A stretch of 9,731 nt of DNA from Smithellaceae bacterium (GTDB taxonomy: Bacteria; Desulfobacterota; Syntrophia; Syntrophales; Smithellaceae): positions 1-9,731 of the forward strand of contig JAQVLL010000048.1 in the NCBI GenBank assembly GCA_028704195.1. The letters are read 5' to 3'. Under the pieces are notes generated by a model. The model did not search any database. It was not told the DNA's origin and was given only the letters and a program-made list of their open reading frames with translations. The stretch's first letter is position 1; each line of letters begins with the position of its first letter. A program made the position numbers and the translations under genes. Positions 1 through 6,231 of this stretch are shown here, piece by piece.

Positions 1-331
1 CGCCGGCAAATGCATGACCTGTCATGGCGACAATCGTGGGCATCGGATACAATGCAATTTTCCTGAAAAGCGTCATCATGGTTTCAATGAATTTCTTGGC
101 CGTGGCCTTGTCATTTTTCTGCATGATCGGCATTAGCCACTCCAGATCGATTCCGTTGCTGAATATTTTTTCATGCGCCCCACGAACGACAAGCACATTG
201 GCGTCGGTCTGTTTTTCGACATGGTCCAACGCGTCAATAAATTTTTGCAGGAAATCGAGATTTAAACGGTTTTCCCCTTCATTCAACGTAACAACGGCCA
301 CTTGGCCTTCCATCTTAATTTCAACTGACAT
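1..331 (-). CDS. Enoyl-CoA hydratase/isomerase family protein (3' end outside window)
   Basis: The first 110 residues of a crotonase-superfamily protein are present; the C-terminal part lies beyond the left edge. The start is the ATG at 329-331, giving MSVEIKMEGQVAVVTLNEGE. Two family features are visible. KIFSNGIDLEWL (residues 55-66) matches the first oxyanion-hole segment, usually FSAGADL, and AMTGHAFAG (residues 102-110) matches the second oxyanion segment just before the usual glycine-rich turn. These enzymes hydrate or isomerise enoyl-CoA thioesters in the cytoplasm, but the catalytic acidic residues lie beyond the edge, so hydratase cannot be told from isomerase. It is the third gene of a leftward acyl-CoA cluster, 141 bp after the CoA-transferase. 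The ribosome-binding site is weak and purine-rich (AGAAAGAAG). The open plus-strand frame over this stretch is its shadow. Confidence 0.85.
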   Translation of the reverse strand, partial: MSVEIKMEGQVAVVTLNEGENRLNLDFLQKFIDALDHVEKQTDANVLVVRGAHEKIFSNGIDLEWLMPIMQKNDKATAKKFIETMMTLFRKIALYPMPTIVAMTGHAFAG

Positions 332-358
332 AATTTTTCTTCTTTCTATGTATTATTT

Positions 359-375
359 AACTGTTCAAGACAGTT
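359..375. repeat. Perfect inverted repeat AACTGT-N5-ACAGTT upstream of the crotonase gene
   Basis: Six-base arms (359-364 and 370-375) flank a five-base spacer TCAAG. It lies about 28 bp upstream of the crotonase start, within the 141-bp gap after the CoA-transferase stop. It is not followed by a T-run on either strand, so it does not look like an intrinsic terminator. It could be a small operator or an mRNA hairpin, but a dyad this short can also arise by chance in AT-rich DNA. Confidence 0.3.
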
Positions 376-472
376 TGCATGACTTCTGGTTTCATTCAAC
401 CGGATTGACTTTTTATCCTTTTCATAAAATATTTTCAATACTATTTTAAAATATTTTTCAATCTGCCGCCCT

Positions 473-2458
473 TCACGACTGCTTTTCCAGAGCCTGCCTC
501 GCTTCCTCCCGGGACTGAAAGATGTGCGGAGCCATTTGCCTTCTTTTGAGCTCATCACCCAGCTTCATGCGCAGAAAAGCGCTGGTCGTGTAGCGGGTCA
601 CATCGCTGTAAAATTCAGATACCACATATTTAACCATATTAATGTAATCGTCTTCCAGTTCCGGCGCAATGGAAAAGTTATCATAGTTGACAATGGTTTT
701 AACCCGTTTACCCAGAGGCTGACAAATTTCGGTCACGCGCGAGCGGATCGCCTCGATATCGCCGTGTGTCCGGACTTTCAGCCCTTCGAAATTGACATAG
801 AAAATGTTGGTTGACGGATCGTAAGTAAGTCTCTGGTCAATGGGAATGCTCAAAAGATCATCTTTGAGTCCCATGGGCCCCGGTTTGAACATCCTTTCAT
901 CCATCAGGCGAAGGTTTTTGATGAGCGGTTGAAACTCCATTTGTGCCAAAATGTCTTTTTCCAGATCAACACCCGGCGCAATTTCGATCAGCTCGAGACC
1001 CTCAGGAGACAGTGTAAATACGCATCGTTCCGTGATATAAAAAATCTGCTGGCTGCCCTGTTGCGCGGTTTTCCCGCTGAAGGTGATCTGCTCCACGTCC
1101 CGGACGATTTTTTTCACGTTTCCCTCTTTGACGATTTTCAGCTGCCCACCGGTAACGGCGAGTTCGGCTGCCCCGGCGGTGAACGTTCCGGCAAAAACAA
1201 TTTTCTTGGCGGTTTGTGTGATATCAATAAATCCGCCGCAGCCCGCCAGCTTTGGCCCGAACTTGCTGACGTTGACGTTGCCGTGCGAATCCATCTGCGC
1301 CAGTCCCAGACAGGCCAAATCCAACCCCCCGCCGTCATAAAAATCAAACTGGGCATGCATGTCGATCAAGCAATCCATATTGGTGGCCGTACCGAAATCC
1401 AGGCCCCCGGAGGGAATACCGCCAATGGAGCCTGCTTCCGCCGTCAGCGTCAGATAATCAAATATGCCTTCCTCGTTGGCGACATTAGCAACGCCTTCAG
1501 GCATGCCAATGCCGAGATTCACCACCATGTTCGGCTGAAGTTCAAAAGCGACACGCCGGGCAATGATCTTGCGCTCATCCATAGGCAAAGACTCGATGGT
1601 GGCCGTCGGCACTTTGAATTCGCAACTGTAAGCCGGATTGTAATATGTCCCGTAGGTCTGCCAGTGGTTTTCGGGTTTGGCAACCACAACGCAGTCTACG
1701 AGTATGCCGGGAATCTTAACATGCCGGGCGTTTAAAGCACCGCGCTCAGCGATTCTTTCCACCTGCACGATGACAAATCCTCCGGAATTTTTTGCCGCCA
1801 TGGCCAGCTGCAACACTTCCAGGGTAAAGGCTTCCTTCTCCATGGTAATATTACCGTCCATATCAGCTGTTGTACCACGCAGCAGCGCAACGTGAATGGG
1901 CAGCGTTTTGTAGGCCAGATATTCCCTGCCGTCAAAGGCAATCAACTCGACCAAATCTTCTGCGGTAATGGTATTGACTTTTCCGCCCTGGTTGCGGGGG
2001 TCGACAAAGGTCCCTAAGCCCACATGGGTGATGGTTCGCGGAACGTGCCCGGCAATATCACGATACAGATGCGTGATGACGCCCTGGGGAAAATTGTAGG
2101 CTTCAATTTTTGCATCCAGCGCCAGGCGCTGGAGTTTGGGAACCAGCCCCCAGTGGCCGGCAATCACTCTTTTGAGCAGGCCTTCATAGGCCAGATGGTT
2201 GATGCCTCTATCCTTGCTGTCACCAATACCTGCGGCAAAAATCAGGGTGAGATTTTTCGGCTCACCCGTTTCAAGAAAACGTCTCTCCAGACCGATCAGC
2301 AGTTCTTCAGGCGCCAGCCCTCCAATAAATCCATCGATGGACACCGTATCGCCGTCGCGAATCACTCGCATGGCTTCGTCAACGGATACGATCTTGCCGC
2401 GCTTCATGCCGGCCCGAATGTCTGCGATGACAGGACTGACAATGCCTTTGTTATTCAT
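473..2458 (-). CDS. Acyl-CoA:carboxylate CoA-transferase, fused alpha/beta, long C-terminal form
   Basis: A 661-residue family I CoA-transferase related to propionate CoA-transferase/YdiF and acetate/3-ketoacid CoA-transferases, which move CoA between acids through a glutamyl-CoA intermediate. The alpha-like half spans about residues 22-290 (SIDGFIGG at 40-47). The beta-like half follows and carries NLGIGMPEG (314-322) and AEAGSIGG (340-347). E341 lies in the position of the catalytic glutamate, close to the residue-333 position I recall for YdiF. Usual fused enzymes have about 520-540 residues. Here about 145 further residues (from about 515, nt 473-916) form an extra region of mixed strand and helix with no recognised motif. 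GGAG lies 7 nt before the ATG, and the gene starts 20 bp after the SDR stop, so the two are surely co-transcribed. The donor and acceptor acids cannot be deduced. Confidence 0.9.
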   Translation of the reverse strand: MNNKGIVSPVIADIRAGMKRGKIVSVDEAMRVIRDGDTVSIDGFIGGLAPEELLIGLERRFLETGEPKNLTLIFAAGIGDSKDRGINHLAYEGLLKRVIAGHWGLVPKLQRLALDAKIEAYNFPQGVITHLYRDIAGHVPRTITHVGLGTFVDPRNQGGKVNTITAEDLVELIAFDGREYLAYKTLPIHVALLRGTTADMDGNITMEKEAFTLEVLQLAMAAKNSGGFVIVQVERIAERGALNARHVKIPGILVDCVVVAKPENHWQTYGTYYNPAYSCEFKVPTATIESLPMDERKIIARRVAFELQPNMVVNLGIGMPEGVANVANEEGIFDYLTLTAEAGSIGGIPSGGLDFGTATNMDCLIDMHAQFDFYDGGGLDLACLGLAQMDSHGNVNVSKFGPKLAGCGGFIDITQTAKKIVFAGTFTAGAAELAVTGGQLKIVKEGNVKKIVRDVEQITFSGKTAQQGSQQIFYITERCVFTLSPEGLELIEIAPGVDLEKDILAQMEFQPLIKNLRLMDERMFKPGPMGLKDDLLSIPIDQRLTYDPSTNIFYVNFEGLKVRTHGDIEAIRSRVTEICQPLGKRVKTIVNYDNFSIAPELEDDYINMVKYVVSEFYSDVTRYTTSAFLRMKLGDELKRRQMAPHIFQSREEARQALEKQS

Positions 2459-2478
2459 GCCTTTTCTCCAATGATTGA

Positions 2479-3240
2479 CTAGCTGGTCATTGTTCCGCCA
2501 TCCACATAAATCGTATCGCCGGTAATGTAATCTGCAGCGCTGGACGCCAGAAAAAGCACGGCGCCTACAACATCTTCCGGCTCAGCAATCCTCCCCTTGG
2601 GGATGACCTGACAAATCAGCTTTTCGACATCGGGGCTGGACCAGATGGGTTTGCTGAAATCCGTTCGGGTAAATCCTGGAGCAACGGCGTTGACATTGAT
2701 GCCCAGCGGGGCCCACTCGCGAGCCATGCAGCGCGTAAGGTGCTTCAATGCCGCTTTGCTGCAGCCGTAGGCGGCCATTCCCGCTTCGGCCTTTTCTGCT
2801 CCGACGGTAGTGATGTTGATGATCTTACCTTCTTTTTGCTCGATCATCCGCCGTGCTACCAGACGGCTTAAAAGCCAGACGGCCTTGACGTTGGTATTAA
2901 AACATTTGTCCCACCCGTCCTCGCGAAGATCAAGCAGTCCGCGCAGGAAACTTCGGGCTGCATTGTTCACCAGAATATCGATCCGACCAAATTCCCCGAC
3001 GGTGGCATCGACCAGATTTTCCAACTGCTCATGAACCGTCAGATCCGTCACAACGGGCAAGGCTTTCCCTCCCTTTTTACGAATTTCGTCTGCAACGGCA
3101 TCGACTTGCGCTTGCGTACGGCTGCACAGGACAACATCCGCTCCTGATTCAGCCAATCCCATAGCAATCACCCGGCCAATTCCCCTTCCGGCGCCTGTGA
3201 CAATTGCCGTTTTACCCGATAAATCAAAAACATTGCCCAT
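2479..3240 (-). CDS. Short-chain dehydrogenase/reductase (FabG-like 3-oxoacyl/3-hydroxyacyl reductase)
   Basis: A 253-residue classical SDR, the normal family length. It has the NAD(P)-binding motif TGAGRGIG (residues 15-22), NNAA (92-95), the active-site Asn in NTNVK (N117), YGCSK with Y158 and K162, the PG turn (188-189) and the terminal YVDGG. R41 in CSRTQ, after the second strand, is a feature often linked with NADP(H) preference. The residue aligned with the catalytic serine, 13 before the tyrosine, is Thr145 (INITTVG), a conservative but notable change. I chose the ATG at 3238-3240, which has AGGAGG 9 nt upstream. The GTG at 3247-3249 extends the frame by three codons but abuts the AGGAGG directly, leaving no spacing. 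It is the first gene of the leftward operon. It probably interconverts 3-hydroxyacyl-CoA and 3-ketoacyl-CoA or similar; the substrate is an inference from the neighbours. Confidence 0.9.
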   Translation of the reverse strand: MGNVFDLSGKTAIVTGAGRGIGRVIAMGLAESGADVVLCSRTQAQVDAVADEIRKKGGKALPVVTDLTVHEQLENLVDATVGEFGRIDILVNNAARSFLRGLLDLREDGWDKCFNTNVKAVWLLSRLVARRMIEQKEGKIINITTVGAEKAEAGMAAYGCSKAALKHLTRCMAREWAPLGINVNAVAPGFTRTDFSKPIWSSPDVEKLICQVIPKGRIAEPEDVVGAVLFLASSAADYITGDTIYVDGGTMTS

Positions 3241-3249
3241 GACGTTCAC

Positions 3250-3255
3250 CCTCCT
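3250..3255 (-). promoter_or_regulatory. Ribosome-binding site that decides the SDR start
   Basis: On the minus strand this reads AGGAGG, 9 nt before the ATG at 3238-3240 and directly adjacent to the in-frame GTG at 3247-3249. The spacing favours the ATG. Confidence 0.7.
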
Positions 3256-3319
3256 GTTTTTATATAGATTACATGACTATTATGCGATGACCTACTGGAA
3301 CTTTGGCGCTTTTGATCAA

Positions 3320-3348
3320 TTTATAAGCTTTTCATAAACAGTTTGCAA
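3320..3348 (-). promoter_or_regulatory. Candidate sigma-70 promoter of the acyl-CoA operon
   Basis: On the minus strand TTGCAA (3343-3348) and TATAAA (3320-3325) are separated by exactly 17 bp. The -35 matches consensus at 4 of 6 positions and the -10 at 5 of 6. Transcription would start near 3313, leaving a leader of about 73 nt before the SDR start. It is found by eye only. Confidence 0.4.
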
Positions 3349-3667
3349 GCGATGAAACAACCGATCACATCACCGGTTAGCCAGGAATTTTGCGATTGAA
3401 TTGCATCAGCAAATGACCTGCAGATACCGGCATGGCAAGGATTATTTATAATACATTGAAATAATTGATATTATTTTCCTGCTGCAGATGGATCCTCCCG
3501 CCGTCATTGCCACATGTATGTATATGATAAAAACGGACGCACGATGGCAGGCTGGAATCAACCCACTTCGCAGCAACCTACGGAGAGTTAACGACCGTCG
3601 GCTATTAGCGTGATGAAAGGCGCAAGCGGTATTGAAGCTCCAAGGGGTTGTTAAAATGGATTATTTC

Positions 3668-3696
3668 TTGACATTGACCGGACTTGTTTTTATATT
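3668..3696 (+). promoter_or_regulatory. Near-consensus sigma-70 promoter of the HerA-like ATPase gene
   Basis: TTGACA (3668-3673, perfect -35) and TATATT (3691-3696, 5 of 6 at -10) are separated by exactly 17 bp. Transcription would begin near 3703, giving a leader of about 56 nt before the ATG at 3759. This is the best promoter-like sequence in the window. Confidence 0.65.
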
Positions 3697-3758
3697 CGCT
3701 AAGCCAACAAAGTTTTCATCAAGAAGGTTGAACCGTCAAATCACCGCAAGGAGAAAAT

Positions 3759-5279
3759 ATGGCTGCACCATTAGTGATCGCAATGTCCCAGGGGAAAGAA
3801 ATTGTCTTGCTGCCAAATATGGCCAACCGTCACGGATTGATCACCGGCGCCACCGGCACTGGAAAAACCGTAACGCTGCAAAAAATTGCAGAATCCTTCG
3901 CTTCCATCGGCGTTCCGGTCTTCATGGCTGATGTCAAGGGAGATCTGTCCGGTATCGGGGCGGCAGGCGTTGCCTCTGAAAAAATACTAAAAAGGCTGGA
4001 ATCGATCGGCATCAAAGATTTCAAACCGCGTGCCAATACAGCCGTATTCTGGGATGTCTTCGGGGAAAAGGGTCACCCGGTGCGCGCCACCATATCCGAC
4101 ATGGGGCCGCTTCTGCTGTCCAGGCTGTTGAATCTCAACGACACCCAGTCCGGCGTGCTGACGCTGGTCTTCAAAATTGCCGACGACAACGGCATGCTTT
4201 TACTGGACTTGAAAGACCTGCGGGCCATGATCCAGTTTGTGGGTGACAACGCCAAACAGTTCACCACTGAATACGGCAACATTTCCGCGGCCTCCATCGG
4301 CGCAATTCAACGCGGCCTTATCCAGCTGGACGAACAGGGCGGCGACAAATTCTTCGGGGAACCAATGCTGGACATCGCCGACCTGATGCAAACGGATGGT
4401 GAAGGACGCGGCGTTCTCAATGTCCTCGCAGCCGATAAACTTTACAACAATCCCAAACTCTACTCTACCTTCCTGCTGTGGATGCTGGCCGAACTCTTTG
4501 AGCAGCTGCCTGAAGTGGGAGACATCGAAAAGCCTAAGCTCGTCTTTTTCTTTGATGAAGCGCATCTGCTGTTTAATGATGCGCCGGCTGCCCTTCTGGA
4601 AAAGATTGAACAGGTGGTGCGTCTGATTCGTTCCAAGGGCGTAGGTGTTTATTTCGTCACGCAAAATCCGCTGGACATTCCTGAAACCGTCCTGGGCCAG
4701 ATGGGCAACCGTGTACAACATGCTCTACGGGCGTTTACGCCCCGCGATCAAAAAGCGGTCAAAACAGCGGCGGATACCATGCGACCCAATCCCGCCTTCA
4801 ACACGGCTGACGCCATCACAGAGTTGGGGGTCGGCGAAGCGCTGATTTCTTTTCTGGATGAAAAAGGCCGACCTGCCCAAGTGGAAAGATCTTTTGTCAT
4901 TGCGCCCGCCTCAAGGATGGGCGTCTTGAGCGACGCAGAACGGTCATCAGCCATCAATAAATCCGTCATCTACGGGCATTATGAAAAGACGCTGGACCGC
5001 GAATCAGCCTACGAAAAGCTGCGTGCTTCCGTGCAGACCGTTCCGGCATCCACTCAACCTATCGAACAGGCTCGTACGCAAGGCTCTGCCACCCAAAACG
5101 GCGGACCATCAGGCGGCGGCTTCAGCGACCTTTTATTCGGCCGCACCGGTCCCCGTGGAGGAAAAACAGATGGTCTGGTCCAAGCCGCGGCGAAAAGCGT
5201 GGCACGATCGATCGGGTCATCTGTCGGACGGCAAATCATCCGGGGCGTCCTGGGTTCTCTTCTGGGTAAGAGCAAATAA
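3759..5279 (+). CDS. yjgR: HerA-like P-loop ATPase, DUF853/YjgR family
   Basis: A 506-residue cytoplasmic P-loop ATPase of the HerA/FtsK-like group, matching the architecture and length of E. coli YjgR (DUF853). Walker A is GATGTGKT (residues 30-37), followed by MADVKGDLSG (56-65). Walker B is LVFFFDEAH (261-269), with D266 and E267 as metal and catalytic residues. TQNP (301-304) fits a sensor segment, and NRVQHALRAFTPRDQ follows. The Gly/Ser-rich C-terminus (about 449-506) ends in a basic, amphipathic stretch typical of this family. AAGGAG lies 5 nt before the ATG. HerA proteins are hexameric DNA translocases, but no nuclease (NurA) gene is adjacent and the cellular role of the DUF853 branch is unsettled, so no DNA-repair role is claimed. 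It is transcribed alone and convergently with the next gene. Confidence 0.9.
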   Translation: MAAPLVIAMSQGKEIVLLPNMANRHGLITGATGTGKTVTLQKIAESFASIGVPVFMADVKGDLSGIGAAGVASEKILKRLESIGIKDFKPRANTAVFWDVFGEKGHPVRATISDMGPLLLSRLLNLNDTQSGVLTLVFKIADDNGMLLLDLKDLRAMIQFVGDNAKQFTTEYGNISAASIGAIQRGLIQLDEQGGDKFFGEPMLDIADLMQTDGEGRGVLNVLAADKLYNNPKLYSTFLLWMLAELFEQLPEVGDIEKPKLVFFFDEAHLLFNDAPAALLEKIEQVVRLIRSKGVGVYFVTQNPLDIPETVLGQMGNRVQHALRAFTPRDQKAVKTAADTMRPNPAFNTADAITELGVGEALISFLDEKGRPAQVERSFVIAPASRMGVLSDAERSSAINKSVIYGHYEKTLDRESAYEKLRASVQTVPASTQPIEQARTQGSATQNGGPSGGGFSDLLFGRTGPRGGKTDGLVQAAAKSVARSIGSSVGRQIIRGVLGSLLGKSK

Positions 5280-5629
5280 GATTCTTGCAGGAAGCTATGA
5301 AATACGCGGAATCGGTTTAATCAAAAGGTAATGATAACTGGATTCGTGTCGAAAAACAACGGCGACAGGCCTTTTTTTGAAAGGACCGTGCCCGGCAGGC
5401 ATCCAGATCGATAAAGTAACCGAACTTTTCACACCAGAAACTGTCTGGGCCGGTTTTCCGCACGAAAGCAGGCAAAACCAAAGACGTGCTGTTGTGACGC
5501 ATTGATTTTTTCATAAAAACAGGCTGAATTTTTCATTGATCAACACCTTCCCCTGAAATCAGAAAGCGAAAAACCATTCGCTCCCAATTCGGGTAAAGGA
5601 TCCTATCAGACATGTATGATCAATTCAGG
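5280..5629. other. Region between the ATPase and desulforedoxin-like genes
   Basis: Apart from the possible small four-cysteine gene on the minus strand (5317-5514), I see nothing firm here. No GC-rich hairpin followed by a T-run is present after the ATPase stop. CCTTTTTTTGAAAGG near 5369-5383 is a weak AT-rich dyad, not a terminator. Positions 5515-5629 hold no recognisable element. Confidence 0.5.
5317..5514 (-). CDS. Small four-cysteine protein, putative zinc-binding
   Basis: A 65-residue basic protein I do not recognise by name. Cysteines lie at 28, 40, 50 and 53 as C-x11-C-x9-C-x2-C (WCEKFGYFIDLDAC then ACRRCF), a spacing that suits a structural zinc site. Aromatic residues around the first cysteines and a hydrophobic C-terminal LSLPF look protein-like rather than random. 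Against it, no clear ribosome-binding site precedes the ATG at 5512-5514 or the in-frame ATG at 5500-5502. An in-frame stop lies just upstream, so the frame is closed. It converges with the ATPase gene, 37 bp stop to stop, with no visible terminator between them. It lies downstream of the desulforedoxin-like gene on the same strand and could be its operon partner. It may instead be a chance frame. Confidence 0.5.
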   Translation of the reverse strand: MKKSMRHNSTSLVLPAFVRKTGPDSFWCEKFGYFIDLDACRARSFQKKACRRCFSTRIQLSLPFD

Positions 5630-5983
5630 TTATTTTTTTGCCGCTTTCTTTTTTGCGGCTTTCTTTTTTGCGGCTGGCTTTGCCTTTTTTACGGCCACTT
5701 TTTTCTTCGGAGCAGCAGCCACTTTTTTGGACGGTTTCGTCTTTTTCACAGCCACTTTTTTCTTTGAAACAGCAGTCATTTTTTTGGACGGTTTCGTCTT
5801 TTTCACAGCCACTTTTTTCTTCGGAGCAGCAGCCACTTTTTTTGGCGGTTTCGGACCTTTGTTTTCCATCGGTTCCTCGCAGCAGATCAGCTCGGCAATC
5901 GCACATCCGCATTCTTCATCTACAATGACAGAAAGTCCACATACTTCACAACTCAGAACATCACCCGGTCTTACTTTTGACAT
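5630..5983 (-). CDS. Desulforedoxin-like iron protein with lysine-rich H1-like tail
   Basis: A 117-residue protein with two parts. Residues 1-40 resemble desulforedoxin or the desulfoferrodoxin N-terminal domain: CEVCG (C12, C15) and an adjacent CC pair (C34, C35) followed by EEPM. In the family these four cysteines bind one iron as Fe(SCys)4. Two further cysteines (C25, C27) are unusual. Residues 43-117 are almost wholly Lys, Ala, Val and Pro, with three 19-residue repeats (50-68, 69-87, 88-106; for example VAAAPKKKVAVKKTKPSKK) and a final AAKKK run. This resembles bacterial histone H1-like tails and should be disordered and strongly basic. No desulfoferrodoxin catalytic domain follows. I chose the ATG at 5981-5983, with AGGAGG 8 nt upstream; the frame can be extended 18 codons to 6037 but without a comparable site. 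Binding of DNA or other polyanions is an inference from charge. Confidence 0.85.
   Translation of the reverse strand: MSKVRPGDVLSCEVCGLSVIVDEECGCAIAELICCEEPMENKGPKPPKKVAAAPKKKVAVKKTKPSKKMTAVSKKKVAVKKTKPSKKVAAAPKKKVAVKKAKPAAKKKAAKKKAAKK
5666..5836 (-). repeat. 57-bp tandem repeat, three copies, coding for the H1-like tail
   Basis: Three in-frame 57-bp units: 5780-5836, 5723-5779 and 5666-5722. The outer two copies begin with the same protein segment (VAAAPKKK) and share most bases. The middle copy begins MTAVSKKK and differs at several bases, while its second half is near identical to that of the first. The third copy diverges at its end (AKPAAK). The 19-codon period shows growth by in-frame duplication. 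Confidence 0.9.
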
Positions 5984-5991
5984 TTGCACTC

Positions 5992-5997
5992 CCTCCT
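5992..5997 (-). promoter_or_regulatory. Ribosome-binding site that decides the desulforedoxin-like start
   Basis: On the minus strand this reads AGGAGG, 8 nt before the ATG at 5981-5983. It places the start 18 codons inside the longest open frame and just ahead of the iron-binding domain. Confidence 0.75.
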
Positions 5998-6029
5998 CGT
6001 TGTTGATGGGTCTCAACTTCCGCCCTCTT

Positions 6030-6059
6030 GTTATCAAAATTTTTTTAATTTTAGTTCAA
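6030..6059 (-). promoter_or_regulatory. Weak candidate promoter for the desulforedoxin-like gene
   Basis: On the minus strand TTGAAC (6054-6059) and GATAAC (6030-6035) are 18 bp apart, each matching consensus at 4 of 6 positions, in very AT-rich DNA. The implied leader is about 40 nt. AT-rich sequence gives many such matches, so this is tentative. Confidence 0.25.
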
Positions 6060-6181
6060 AATAATTTTTCTTTCAAGCATTGATTGATTTTTCTTTCGCT
6101 TTTTTTTGATTACACATAATTGAACATATATGTATCTCCTTGGATTTTTCAAGTAAGTCCGTCGCTGCAACAAAGGACAAC

Positions 6182-6209
6182 TTGACTTTAAATGGCACTC
6201 TGGTATGCT
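6182..6209 (+). promoter_or_regulatory. Candidate promoter of the racemase/two-component operon
   Basis: TTGACT (6182-6187, 5 of 6) and TATGCT (6204-6209, 4 of 6) are 16 bp apart, and the -10 is preceded by TG one base upstream, an extended -10 (TGGTATGCT). It lies just ahead of the cyclase remnant and would serve the whole downstream operon. No other promoter-like site is evident between here and the racemase start. Confidence 0.4.
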
Positions 6210-6231
6210 TTTTATATAGTGGAAACGCCGC

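Larger units (their letters stand above)
3241..3758. other. Divergent intergenic region, 518 bp, without a supported gene
   Basis: Both flanking genes read outward. The left part holds the leader and candidate promoter of the acyl-CoA operon. About 3430-3480 is AT-rich. About 3530-3655 is clearly GC-richer and has no convincing reading frame; within it CAACCC (from about 3558) is complementary to GGGTTG (about 3644-3649), which could close a long-range stem. The right part contains the strong plus-strand promoter of the ATPase gene. A plus-strand frame beginning with TTG at 3632 runs out of phase into the ATPase gene and has no ribosome-binding site. I see no known riboswitch, tRNA or transposon end. 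Confidence 0.6.

Noticed and set aside
24..449. Plus-strand open frame of 141 codons with hydrophobic segments
   Set aside because: It overlaps the crotonase gene on the minus strand, and its hydrophobic character is a reverse-complement effect.
929..1735. Plus-strand open frame of 268 codons
   Set aside because: It lies wholly inside the CoA-transferase gene on the other strand, has no recognisable domain or ribosome-binding site, and its composition is that of a reverse-strand shadow.
2024..2482. Plus-strand open frame of 152 codons
   Set aside because: Antisense to the start of the CoA-transferase gene; low-complexity composition typical of a shadow and no family features.
3530..3655. 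c-di-GMP (GEMM) or other riboswitch ahead of the ATPase gene
   Set aside because: A few bases recall parts of the GEMM motif but in the wrong order, no conserved core can be assembled, and the block lies upstream of the strong promoter, so it would not be in that transcript's leader.
3632..3931. Plus-strand frame of 99 codons beginning with TTG and having a hydrophobic N-terminal part
   Set aside because: It runs out of phase into the ATPase gene, has no ribosome-binding site, and covers the promoter and leader of that gene.
4200..4721. Minus-strand open frame of 173 codons
   Set aside because: Antisense to the ATPase gene across its Walker B region, where the plus-strand reading is unmistakable.
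5360..5385. Intrinsic terminator after the ATPase gene (T-run near 5371)
   Set aside because: There is no GC-rich stem directly before the T-run, and the site lies inside the possible small cysteine gene.
5666..5836. Regular repeats considered as a CRISPR array
   Set aside because: The units are contiguous 57-bp in-frame coding repeats without unique spacers.
6193..6210. Possible sigma-54 promoter (TGGCAC...TGCTT)
   Set aside because: The GG and GC elements are 11 bp apart rather than the strict 10, and the GC element is preceded by TAT, not the usual TT. A sigma-70 extended -10 reading fits the same bases better.
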